Below, piece after piece: positions 1 through 6,203 of a DNA stretch of 6,203 nucleotides. The notes below the pieces were generated by a model. The model was given only the letters and a program-made list of their open reading frames with translations. It made no database searches and was not told the DNA's origin. The stretch is from positions 772 through 6,974 of the forward strand of contig DNFG01000291.1 of assembly GCA_003487005.1 (NCBI GenBank). The letters are read 5' to 3'. The position numbers were made by a program, and so were the translations under genes. The first letter of the stretch is position 1. Each line of letters begins with the position of its first letter. This stretch comes from Bryobacterales bacterium (GTDB taxonomy: Bacteria > Acidobacteriota > Terriglobia > Bryobacterales > Bryobacteraceae).

Positions 1-15
1 GTGCTCTTCCGATCT
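1..15 (+). other. Residual Illumina sequencing adapter
   Basis: The first 15 bases, GTGCTCTTCCGATCT, are identical to the last 15 bases of the Illumina TruSeq read-2 adapter. The match ends exactly where the adapter ends, and ordinary sequence starts at base 16. An exact match of this kind at the first base of a window is best explained by untrimmed adapter at a contig end. The open frame that starts at base 1 (GTG) therefore has an artificial start. Confidence 0.93.
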
Positions 16-30
16 GTCAGGGGTCCCGTT

Positions 31-49
31 GTTTCACCTGAGTTTCACC
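31..49. repeat. Direct repeat GTTTCACC x2, 11-base period
   Basis: GTTTCACC occurs at 31-38 and again at 42-49. The starts are 11 bases apart, about one helical turn, so a dimeric regulator could contact both copies from one DNA face. The pair lies just upstream of the promoter candidate at 55-82. No known operator is recognised, and an 8-base repeat pair can arise by chance. Confidence 0.3.
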
Positions 50-54
50 GGGAA

Positions 55-82
55 ATGACTGGAATGCTGCCCCCTTTATATG
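55..82 (+). promoter_or_regulatory. Weak sigma-70-like promoter candidate for the receptor gene
   Basis: ATGACT (55-60) matches the -35 consensus TTGACA at four of six positions. TATATG (77-82) matches TATAAT at four of six, with a 16-base spacer. The TTTATAT stretch is one of the few AT-rich patches upstream of the receptor. If used, the transcript would begin near 89 and have a leader of about 355 bases, which is long. A closer promoter may exist that I could not recognise. Confidence 0.2.
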
Positions 83-431
83 ACACAAGTGATGTGACCG
101 CAAGCCCCAATCGAATGGGAGTATCCGGGAGGGTGTCCGAGTTGCAGTTGAGACCGCAGATCTGGTGGAGAGGACGTGGATCCGGTCCGGCGTTCCGTCC
201 GGTGCTGCCGCGGTTCGCGGCCTTCAAGGTCCCATTCGGACAGACGGTAGCGGGGAGCAGCATGACTCCGCTGATTGCGAGAGCGACTCGCCGACCCGCC
301 CCCTGGGCAACGGGGTGTCCGGCGATTGTGGTCGGAGAGGAATCCGCCAGTGGGCCTTCATGGCTGCAAACGGCCGCGAAGTGTCCTATCGGCCCAGACG
401 CGCCAGACTGGTGCACCGAATCCGCTGTCCT

Positions 432-435
432 GGAG
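432..435 (+). promoter_or_regulatory. Ribosome binding site for the receptor gene
   Basis: GGAG at 432-435 lies 8 bases before the ATG at 444. This spacing, with the signal peptide that begins at this ATG, decides the start over in-frame upstream candidates such as 165. Confidence 0.75.
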
Positions 436-443
436 TAGAGATT

Positions 444-3400
444 ATGCAGATCTTGGTTCGCTTCATTCTATCCGCCGCCCTGATTGCGCAGATTGCACTG
501 GCGCAGGATCCGAGGGGCCGTATCGTCGGCCGGGTTCTGGATTCTTCCGGAGCGTCGGTGCCTGGGGCTCAGGTCCTTGCGACGAACATCGAGACCGGGA
601 CTTCCGTGTCCGGTTCCACGAACGAGCAGGGCAACTATCTGTTGCTGTACATGGTGCCTGGCCGCTATCGGGTGACGGTGGAGCAGGCGGGGTTCAAGCG
701 GTTTGAGCGCACGGAGGTGGAGGTCCGGGCGGGGGATGCGATCACGATTGAGATTGTGCTGGAGCCGGGCGCGCTGAGCGAGTCGATCACCATCACAGCG
801 GAGACGCCGCTGCTGGACACGGCGGAGGCGTCGGTCGGGCAACTGGTGGATCGGAGGCGCCTGCACGACCTGCCGCTTGCGGGGGGCAACCCGCTGTATC
901 TGCTGCAGTTGACGCCTGGGATTATCTCGACGAACGCATCCGGTCACGGCTGGTTTCCTCACGCGCTGGATTCGGTGAGCAACGTTGCGACGACAGGCAC
1001 GCGGACGCGATCGAACCAGTTCACGCTCGACGGCAACCCGATCATGACGAGGGGCGGGCAGGTGTCGTACTCGCCGCCGCCCGAGATGATTCAGGAGATG
1101 AAGGTGCAGACGGCGCCGTTCGACGCTTCGCTGGGGGGATTTTCCGGAGCGAATTTCAATATTGTGACGCGTTCGGGAACGAATGAGTACAAAGGCGACT
1201 TCTGGTACAGCCACTATAGCCGGCCGCTGACGACGCGTAATTTCTTTGTGAACCGGTTTATTTTTGATCCGAATACCGGGCCGATTACGGAAGAGAAGAA
1301 GAAGGCGCAGTGGCCGCCGGTGCTGACGAACCGGTGGCGGGCGACGGGCAGCGCGCCGATCGTGAAGAACAAGACGTTCATTGTTTACAGTTTTGACAAG
1401 CTGTGGAGGAAACGACCGCAGACCGGCGTCAGCACCGTTCCCACGATGGCCCAGAGGCAGGGCGATTTCTCCGCGCTCCTTGCCCTTGGTCCGCAGTACC
1501 AGATTTACGATCCGGCGACAATCCGGCCAGCGGCCGGAGGGCGCTTCTCGCGCCAGCCTTTGCCGGGCAACATCATACCCCAGAGCCGGATCGACGCGGT
1601 GTCGCGGAACCTGCTTCAGTTCTACCCCGAGCCGAACGACTTCTCGAACCCCGAGGGGCGAAACAATTTCATCTATCCGATCGGGTCGATGATTGACTAC
1701 TTTTCGAACAGCTTCCGGGTGGACCACACGTTCAGCGACCGGCACCGTATGTATGGCTCGTTCGCGATGTCGAATCTGGATGAGCCGGCGGGGCGGCGGT
1801 TTCCCGACAACATAGCCGTGGGCCAGGTGGAAGACCGGCGCCACCGGGGGGTGACGCTGGATGACGTGTATGTTCTTTCGACGGCGACGGTGTTGAATTT
1901 CCGGTATGGGTTTACGCGTTATCTGAACAACCTGAATCCGGACAGCCTGGGGGTCGACCTGTCGGGGCTGGGGTTCACGCCCAGCCTGGTCAACCGCCTG
2001 GATCCGCAGATTGCGGCGCTGCCGGTGGTTCAGATTCAGGGGATGCAGACGTTGAGCCAGGCGAGCGGGCGGATCACGGCGAGCAACTATCACACGCTGA
2101 CCGGGACAGTGAGCACGGTGAAGGGGAATCACAGCTACAAGTGGGGCGGAGAATTCCGGGTTTATCAGGACAACAGCTGGATTCTGGGCAATGTGTCGCC
2201 GGTCCTCGACTATCAAGTGGGGTGGACGCGTGGACCGCTCGACAATTCGCCTCAGGCGCCGATCGGCCAGGGGATGGCGAGTTTCATGTTTGGCATTCCC
2301 ACCGGCGGGGGCAAAGACATCAATGACAGCTTTGCGCAGCAGTCGCGGTACATGGGCCTGTTTTTCCAGGACGACTGGAAGATCACGCCCACCTTTACGG
2401 TGAACCTCGGGATGCGCTGGGAGTACGAGACGCCGACTGCGGAACGGTACAACCGGACGGTGCGCGGCTTCGATTTTGACACCGCAAATCCGATAGAAGG
2501 GCAGGCGCGGGCGGCTTATGCGAACGCGCAGGTACCCGAACTGCCGCTGGCGCAGTTCCGCGTGCGGGGAGGGCTGTTATTCGCGGGGGAGGGCGGGGTA
2601 CCGACGGCGCTGTGGGATCAGGATCGCAACAACTTTGCCCCGCGGATCGGATTTGCGTGGAACGTGAGGCCCAGGACCGTGCTGCGCGGCGGATACGGGA
2701 TTTTCTACCAGCAAATGGGGGCGAACTTCAATGATGTGCAGCAGCAGGGGTTCAGCCAGCGGACGTCGCTGGTGGCGAGTCTGAACAATGGGGAATCGTT
2801 CATCGCGTCGACGGGCAACCCGTTTCCGGATGGGTTCATCGAACCGGCGGGCGCCTCGGCCGGGATGCGGACATTCCTGGGGCGGTCGCCGCAGTTCTTC
2901 AATCCCCGCATGCGGACGGGGTACATGCAGCGCTGGAGTTTCAACATCCAGCAGGAATTGCCGTGGCGGCTGTTGCTGGATGTGGGGTACGTGGGGAACC
3001 GGGGCACGAAACTGCCGATGGCGCTGGACGGCAGTCCGCTGCCTGAGCAGTATTGGAGCAAGTCGCCAGTGCGCGACAATCCCACGATCAATTTCCTGAC
3101 CCAGAATTTCGCGAATCCGTTCCGGGCGATTCCGGATTTTGCGGGGACGTCGCTGGCCGGAGTGAACATTCAGCGGCAGCAGATGCTGACAGCGTATCCC
3201 CACTACCTGACAGTGGGCTTCAGCGATTCGATTGGTTTTTCCTGGTACCACTCTCTGCAGATGCGCCTGGAGAAGCGGTTTCAACAGGGGATGACGTTCG
3301 GGTTTACGTATAACTGGTCGAAGTTCATGGAAGCGATTGAGCGGCTGAACGTCTTCGATACGTACCCGACGAAGGTGATATCGCCTCAGGACCGCCCGCA

Positions 3401-3926
3401 CCACTTCAGCTTCACGGGCATTTACGAGTTGCCGTTTGGGAGGCGCCGCACGTTCCTGGGGAATTCCAACCGTTGGGTGGATGGCGTGTTGGGCGGCTGG
3501 TCCGTTCAGGGCATTTATCAATACATGACAGGCGCGCCGATCAACTGGGGGAATGTGCTCCATGTGGGCGACATCAAGGATATCCCGCTCTCTTCCGGCG
3601 AGCGGAGCGTCGAGCGGTGGTTCAATACGAACGACTTCAACAAAGTACCGGCCCAGCAGTTGCTCTGGAACGTGCGGACTTTCCCCCTGCGTCTGAATGG
3701 GGTGAGACAGTACGGTTACAATCAGTGGGACCTCTCCGTGTTCAAGAACTTCGCGATCACCGAGCGGGTCCGCTTTCAGCTCCGTGGCGAAGCGCAGAAT
3801 GCGCTGAACCATGCGATGTTCAATCCGCCCAATGCCGTGCCGACGAACACGCTGTTCGGGCAAGTCACGGCGACGCAGTTCCCCGAAGCGCGGCGGATCA
3901 CGATCGCGGGTAAGCTGAGCTTCTAG
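444..3926 (+). CDS. Oar-like TonB-dependent receptor with N-terminal carboxypeptidase-regulatory-like domain
   Basis: This 1160-residue outer-membrane protein probably binds and imports a large ligand using TonB energy. Residues 1-20 form a signal peptide, with likely cleavage after ALA before Gln21. Residues ~25-108 are a carboxypeptidase-regulatory-like beta-sandwich (GRIVGRVLDSSGASVPGAQV... NEQGNYLL... PGRYRVTVEQAGF). Residues 113-126 (ESITITAETPLLDT) resemble the segment where a TonB box and plug begin. The plug follows, including FTLDGNP from residue 193 and NIVTRSGTNEYKGDFWY from 239. The remainder is a large beta-barrel ending in LSF, with the terminal aromatic residue typical of outer-membrane barrels. 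Length and layout match the expanded acidobacterial Oar-like family. The start at 444 is chosen for the GGAG site and the signal peptide; the frame is open further upstream, but that translation is not protein-like. The sulfatase gene follows after 180 bases, suggesting a shared substrate. The ligand cannot be read from the sequence. Confidence 0.95.
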   Translation: MQILVRFILSAALIAQIALAQDPRGRIVGRVLDSSGASVPGAQVLATNIETGTSVSGSTNEQGNYLLLYMVPGRYRVTVEQAGFKRFERTEVEVRAGDAITIEIVLEPGALSESITITAETPLLDTAEASVGQLVDRRRLHDLPLAGGNPLYLLQLTPGIISTNASGHGWFPHALDSVSNVATTGTRTRSNQFTLDGNPIMTRGGQVSYSPPPEMIQEMKVQTAPFDASLGGFSGANFNIVTRSGTNEYKGDFWYSHYSRPLTTRNFFVNRFIFDPNTGPITEEKKKAQWPPVLTNRWRATGSAPIVKNKTFIVYSFDKLWRKRPQTGVSTVPTMAQRQGDFSALLALGPQYQIYDPATIRPAAGGRFSRQPLPGNIIPQSRIDAVSRNLLQFYPEPNDFSNPEGRNNFIYPIGSMIDYFSNSFRVDHTFSDRHRMYGSFAMSNLDEPAGRRFPDNIAVGQVEDRRHRGVTLDDVYVLSTATVLNFRYGFTRYLNNLNPDSLGVDLSGLGFTPSLVNRLDPQIAALPVVQIQGMQTLSQASGRITASNYHTLTGTVSTVKGNHSYKWGGEFRVYQDNSWILGNVSPVLDYQVGWTRGPLDNSPQAPIGQGMASFMFGIPTGGGKDINDSFAQQSRYMGLFFQDDWKITPTFTVNLGMRWEYETPTAERYNRTVRGFDFDTANPIEGQARAAYANAQVPELPLAQFRVRGGLLFAGEGGVPTALWDQDRNNFAPRIGFAWNVRPRTVLRGGYGIFYQQMGANFNDVQQQGFSQRTSLVASLNNGESFIASTGNPFPDGFIEPAGASAGMRTFLGRSPQFFNPRMRTGYMQRWSFNIQQELPWRLLLDVGYVGNRGTKLPMALDGSPLPEQYWSKSPVRDNPTINFLTQNFANPFRAIPDFAGTSLAGVNIQRQQMLTAYPHYLTVGFSDSIGFSWYHSLQMRLEKRFQQGMTFGFTYNWSKFMEAIERLNVFDTYPTKVISPQDRPHHFSFTGIYELPFGRRRTFLGNSNRWVDGVLGGWSVQGIYQYMTGAPINWGNVLHVGDIKDIPLSSGERSVERWFNTNDFNKVPAQQLLWNVRTFPLRLNGVRQYGYNQWDLSVFKNFAITERVRFQLRGEAQNALNHAMFNPPNAVPTNTLFGQVTATQFPEARRITIAGKLSF

Positions 3927-4005
3927 CAGCAGGCGCCGGGGGAGTGTGGATGGGCGGTAAAGGATGGGTGCCGGAGCCGCCCGGAACGAGGGATTGGGGT
4001 GTCTG

Positions 4006-4032
4006 CGGCCTCAGCCGGTTGGCAGGAGGCCG
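4006..4032 (+). terminator. Intergenic hairpin between receptor and sulfatase genes
   Basis: CGGCCTC (4006-4012) and GAGGCCG (4026-4032) are perfect 7-bp arms. Within the loop, GCC (4014-4016) can pair with GGC (4021-4023) around a GGTT tetraloop, giving a two-part stem with a small internal loop. No T-tract follows, so it is not a textbook intrinsic terminator. It could attenuate read-through, stabilise the upstream mRNA 3' end, or be chance in GC-rich DNA. A weaker pair, GGGCGG (3952-3957) with CCGCCC (3977-3982), lies just upstream. Confidence 0.35.
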
Positions 4033-4095
4033 TGTCTGCTGGAAGAATGGAGGCACGGCGAGTGGCGGGCGGGGCCGGCCCTGGACGAGAAGAAT

Positions 4096-4099
4096 GGAG
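4096..4099 (+). promoter_or_regulatory. Ribosome binding site for the sulfatase gene
   Basis: GGAG at 4096-4099 lies 7 bases before the ATG at 4107. It decides this start over the in-frame upstream GTG at 3999, which would add 36 residues ahead of the export signal. Confidence 0.75.
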
Positions 4100-4106
4100 T
4101 GAGCGA

Positions 4107-5630
4107 ATGAATCGACGAACTTTCCTGAGCAGCCTGAGCGCGGCAGCGCTCACGTCCCAACTGGGCCGTGCGGCGAACGGCAAGCCGTGGAACATCCTGA
4201 TGATGTTTTCGGACGATCATGCGTGGCAGGCGGTGAGCGCATATGGCAGCAGTCTGTGCAAGACGCCGCACATAGACCGGATCGCTCACGAAGGGGTCCG
4301 GTTCGATCAGTGTCTGGTGACGAATTCGATTTGCGCACCGAGCCGTGCGGTGGTGTTGACGGGCAAGCACAGTCATCTGAACGGAGTGCCGGACAACACG
4401 GCATCGTTTGACGGCACGCAGCAGACGTTTCCGAAGCTGTTGCAGAAGGCGGGCTACCAGACGGCGATGATCGGCAAGTGGCACCTGAAGAGCGACCCGA
4501 CGGGGTTCGACCACTGGGAGGTGCTGCCGGGCCAGGGGCATTACTACAATCCGGATTTTCTGTACAAAGGCGGGAAGCGGCGGCGCGAGGGCTATGTCAC
4601 GGACATCATCGGGGATCTGACCCTGGACTGGCTGAAGAACGGGCGCGACCCGAACAAGCCGTTCATGCTGTTCAGCCAGCACAAAGCGCCGCACCGGAAC
4701 TGGATGCCGGCGCCGAACAAGATGTGGATGTTCGAGGGCGAGGATCTGCCCGAGCCGCCCACGCTGTTTGACGACTACAAGACGCGGGCCCGGCCGGCGT
4801 ACCTGCAGGAGATGGAGATCGACCGGCACATGCGGTGGAACCACGACATGAAGGTGCCGGAATGGGCGGAGCGGTCCTTCGGCAAGGGCGACGGGAACGC
4901 CGAGTTCCCGCGCATGACGCCGGAACAGCGGCGGCAGTGGGATGCCGCCTATGGGCCGCGGAACGCGAAGCTGTTCAAGGAGAATCCGCAGGGGCGCGAC
5001 CTCGTGCGCTGGAAGTATCAGCGGTACATCAAGGACTATCTGCGGTGCATCTCGTCGGTGGACGACAATGTGGGGCGGGTGTTGACGCATCTGGATGCGG
5101 CGGGTCTGGCGGAGAACACGCTGGTGGTTTACAGTTCGGACCAGGGCTTCTACCTTGGCGAGCACGGCTGGTTCGACAAGCGATGGATTTATGAGGAGAG
5201 CCTGCGAACCCCGCTGCTGGTGCGGATGCCGGGAGTGGCTCCGCGTGGGAGCGTGAACCGGAACCTGGTATCGAACCTCGACCTGGCGCAGACGTTTCTG
5301 GAGGTGGCGGGTCAGCCGCAGCCCAGCGACATGCAGGGCGCGAGCATGCTGCCCCTGCTGAAGGGCGAGCAGGTGAAGGACTGGCGGCAGTCGTTCTACT
5401 TTCATTACTACGAGAAGGGTGTACACAATGTCGCGCCGCACGATGGCGTGCGGACGGACCGGTACACACTGGCGCATTTCTATGAAACGAAGGAGTGGGA
5501 GTTGTACGACCTCACTCGCGATCCGCACCAGATCAATAACGTGGTTGGGGATGATGCGTACCAAAGTGTTGTCAACGAGCTGAGGGCAGAGCTGACGAGA
5601 CTGCGCAAGCATTACAAGGTGGACGCGTAG
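4107..5630 (+). CDS. Secreted Cys-type arylsulfatase-family sulfatase
   Basis: This 507-residue type I (formylglycine) sulfatase hydrolyses sulfate esters, probably on a carbohydrate outside the cytoplasm. MNRRTFLSS at the N terminus is a twin-arginine-like motif before a short hydrophobic stretch; cleavage is likely near residues 22-25. Asp36-Asp37 (SDDHAW) are expected calcium ligands. Residues 74-86 (SICAPSRAVVLTG) match sulfatase signature 1; Cys76 would be converted to formylglycine. Residues 116-126 (GYQTAMIGKWH) match signature 2, with Lys124 and His126. HKAPH at 192-196 and DQGFYLGEHGWFDKR at 345-359 supply further active-site positions (Asp345, Lys358). Residues ~428-500 look like the C-terminal DUF4976-type subdomain, including WELYDLTRDPHQINNVV. 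Length is normal and no key residue is lost, though Gln346 occupies a position often held by Asn. Subfamily resemblance is to glycan sulfatases, but the substrate is undetermined. No maturase gene is nearby. Confidence 0.96.
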   Translation: MNRRTFLSSLSAAALTSQLGRAANGKPWNILMMFSDDHAWQAVSAYGSSLCKTPHIDRIAHEGVRFDQCLVTNSICAPSRAVVLTGKHSHLNGVPDNTASFDGTQQTFPKLLQKAGYQTAMIGKWHLKSDPTGFDHWEVLPGQGHYYNPDFLYKGGKRRREGYVTDIIGDLTLDWLKNGRDPNKPFMLFSQHKAPHRNWMPAPNKMWMFEGEDLPEPPTLFDDYKTRARPAYLQEMEIDRHMRWNHDMKVPEWAERSFGKGDGNAEFPRMTPEQRRQWDAAYGPRNAKLFKENPQGRDLVRWKYQRYIKDYLRCISSVDDNVGRVLTHLDAAGLAENTLVVYSSDQGFYLGEHGWFDKRWIYEESLRTPLLVRMPGVAPRGSVNRNLVSNLDLAQTFLEVAGQPQPSDMQGASMLPLLKGEQVKDWRQSFYFHYYEKGVHNVAPHDGVRTDRYTLAHFYETKEWELYDLTRDPHQINNVVGDDAYQSVVNELRAELTRLRKHYKVDA

Positions 5631-5631
5631 C

Positions 5632-5657
5632 CGTGGCCGGGCGTTGCGCCGGCCACG
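5632..5657 (+). terminator. Hairpin directly after the sulfatase stop codon
   Basis: CGTGGCCGG (5632-5640) and CCGGCCACG (5649-5657) form a perfect 9-bp GC-rich stem with an 8-base loop, starting one base after the stop codon. Placement and stability fit a transcript end for the sulfatase gene. No T-tract follows, so a Rho-independent role is uncertain; it may instead protect the mRNA 3' end. Confidence 0.5.
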
Positions 5658-5885
5658 CCTGACTTCGCCGACATCGCAGTGAGGTGGCGAGAAGTGCAAA
5701 CCGCGCGCTCCCGTGTCTGTGCGAGGCGGTCTCGCGATGGATTTTGTGCCTGCCAGGCCTGAGTCCCTCGCCGGTTGCGGACCAGTCACCCGCCGGGTGG
5801 TCGACTGCCTGACACATGGCCGACGGCCGGCGATGTACCCGCTTTCAAACTTGGGCAGCCATCCGGCTGGGGCCCGCCTGTTCAC
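5658..5885. other. Intergenic region without a recognisable gene
   Basis: No coding sequence is convincing here. A frame at 5713-5919 gives 68 residues without family resemblance and runs into the PadR promoter region. Small hairpins are possible: GCGAG (5721-5725) with CTCGC (5731-5735), followed shortly by ATTTTG, could be a weak terminator; TCGCC (5665-5669) with GGCGA (5686-5690) is another. I see no tRNA, repeat array or insertion sequence. Confidence 0.55.
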
Positions 5886-5914
5886 TTGCAATATCGGTAT
5901 TCGTAAACGATACT
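5886..5914 (+). promoter_or_regulatory. Candidate sigma-70 promoter of the PadR gene
   Basis: TTGCAA (5886-5891) and GATACT (5909-5914) each match the -35 and -10 consensus at four of six positions, with the ideal 17-base spacer (5892-5908). The stretch 5886-5925 is clearly more AT-rich than its surroundings. Transcription would start at about 5921-5924, at or within a few bases of the start codon, which predicts a leaderless or nearly leaderless mRNA. Confidence 0.5.
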
Positions 5915-5920
5915 CGTAAA
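5892..5920. promoter_or_regulatory. Candidate autoregulatory operator with repeated half-sites
   Basis: Repeated elements overlap the promoter. TATTCGTAAA (5898-5907) and TACTCGTAAA (5911-5920) are direct repeats differing at one base, 13 bases apart. TATCG (5892-5896) and CGATA (5908-5912) form an inverted repeat, and TCGT (5901-5904) with ACGA (5907-5910) forms a compact one. PadR proteins commonly bind inverted repeats in their own promoters. A dimer bound here would cover the spacer and -10 element and block transcription. The exact half-site is uncertain. Confidence 0.42.
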
Positions 5921-5923
5921 ATC

Positions 5924-6203
5924 ATGCCGAACGAGAATCCGCTGGCGCGGGAGATCCTGCTTTCGTTCTGGAAGGTGCACATCCTCCACCACGCCGCCGC
6001 GGGGCCGGTCTACGGGCAGTGGGTGCTGGAGGAACTCCGGCGCCATGGCTACGACCTGAGCCCCGGCACCCTGTATCCGCTCCTGCGACGCATGGAGAGG
6101 CATGGCTGGCTGAAGGCGCATGAGAGGACGGGAAGCGGAAAGGCCCATGCGCGCCGGGAGTACCGGCTGACGCCCGCGGGCCGGAAGGTGCTGAAGCAAC
6201 TGC
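5924..6203 (+). CDS. PadR-family transcriptional regulator (3'-truncated by window end)
   Basis: The reading frame from ATG 5924 runs off the window end, leaving 93 codons visible. The protein is a winged-helix DNA-binding repressor, probably dimeric. The opening MPNENPLAREILLSFWKVHILHHAA is followed by the family pattern GPVYGQWVLEELRRHGYDLSPGTLYPLLRRME, HGWL (residues 27-63) and the wing ARREYRLTPAGRKVL (76-90). The SPGTLYPLLRRMERHGWL stretch (46-63) is the recognition-helix region. The missing part should hold the dimerisation helices. No Shine-Dalgarno sequence precedes the ATG, and the predicted transcript begins at or next to it, so leaderless translation is likely. PadR repressors usually control themselves and a neighbouring transporter or efflux gene; any such target would lie beyond 6203. 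The family call is firm; the effector and target are unknown. Confidence 0.93.
   Translation, partial: MPNENPLAREILLSFWKVHILHHAAAGPVYGQWVLEELRRHGYDLSPGTLYPLLRRMERHGWLKAHERTGSGKAHARREYRLTPAGRKVLKQL

Larger units (their letters stand above)
16..443. other. Upstream region without a recognisable gene
   Basis: About 430 bases precede the receptor gene. Frames are open here (1-438, and 165 onward in frame with the receptor), but their translations are arginine-, proline- and glycine-rich with no family resemblance, as expected of chance frames in GC-rich DNA. The region holds a GTTTCACC direct repeat (31-49), a weak promoter candidate (55-82), and two small perfect hairpins: 207-221, with 6-bp arms GCCGCG/CGCGGC and a 3-base loop, and 277-291, with 5-bp arms GCGAG/CTCGC. 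It is most likely the promoter region and 5' leader of the receptor gene. The end of a gene beyond the contig edge cannot be excluded. Confidence 0.6.

Noticed and set aside
1..438. 145-residue open frame at the left end, + strand
   Set aside because: It starts inside adapter sequence, resembles no protein family and lacks a genuine start. Its stop overlaps the spacer before the receptor ATG. It is best read as a chance frame.
165..443. In-frame N-terminal extension of the receptor by 93 residues
   Set aside because: The extension is low-quality, Arg/Gly-rich sequence and would bury the signal peptide that starts at 444. A GGAG site supports 444.
3999..4106. In-frame N-terminal extension of the sulfatase by 36 residues
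   Set aside because: It overlaps a hairpin, is not protein-like, and would displace the twin-arginine leader from the N terminus. GGAG at 4096-4099 supports 4107.
4011..5891. 626-residue open frame on the - strand opposite the sulfatase, considered as an overlapping gene
   Set aside because: It is His/Arg/Pro/Val-rich without recognisable domains, and long antisense frames are a known by-product of GC-rich third codon positions. The same applies to the - strand frames at 468-2216 and 2577-3863.
5713..5919. 68-residue open frame between sulfatase and PadR genes
   Set aside because: No family resemblance, no clear ribosome binding site, and it overlaps the PadR promoter/operator region.
5882..6199. 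- strand open frame of 105 residues at the right end
   Set aside because: It is the antisense shadow of the PadR gene, whose + strand translation matches the family across its visible length.
1..6203. CRISPR array, insertion sequence, tRNA or phage features
   Set aside because: Reading through the window I saw no regularly spaced repeats, terminal inverted repeats, transposase-like protein or tRNA-like cloverleaf.

Overview
The window looks like one end of an assembled contig from an Acidobacteriota genome, most like the Solibacter/Bryobacter group. This placement is by recognition, not database search. It rests on the high GC content, a very large Oar-like TonB-dependent receptor with an N-terminal carboxypeptidase-regulatory-like domain, an adjacent secreted Cys-type sulfatase, and a PadR regulator.

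Layout, all on the + strand. Bases 1-15 are identical to the 3' end of the Illumina TruSeq read-2 adapter and are probably not genomic. Bases 16-443 hold no convincing gene, only a short direct repeat and a weak promoter candidate. At 444-3926 lies a complete gene for a 1160-residue outer-membrane TonB-dependent receptor. A 180-base gap with a hairpin (4006-4032) follows. At 4107-5630 lies a complete gene for a 507-residue sulfatase with a twin-arginine-type leader and both sulfatase signatures intact. A 9-bp stem hairpin sits just after its stop codon. The rest of the 293-base gap to the next gene (5631-5923) has no gene, but its last ~40 bases carry a promoter/operator-like element. At 5924 the 5' part of a PadR-family regulator begins and runs off the window end; 93 codons are visible.

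How the genes may work together: the receptor and sulfatase are co-oriented and probably act on one substrate, for example a sulfated glycan. The sulfatase would remove sulfate outside the cytoplasm and the receptor would bind or import the product. This is inference from adjacency. No SusD-like protein, glycoside hydrolase or formylglycine-generating enzyme is present to strengthen it. The PadR gene appears to be a separate unit with its own promoter, a possible autoregulatory operator and perhaps a leaderless start. I found no CRISPR array, mobile element, RNA gene or clearly novel multi-gene system.
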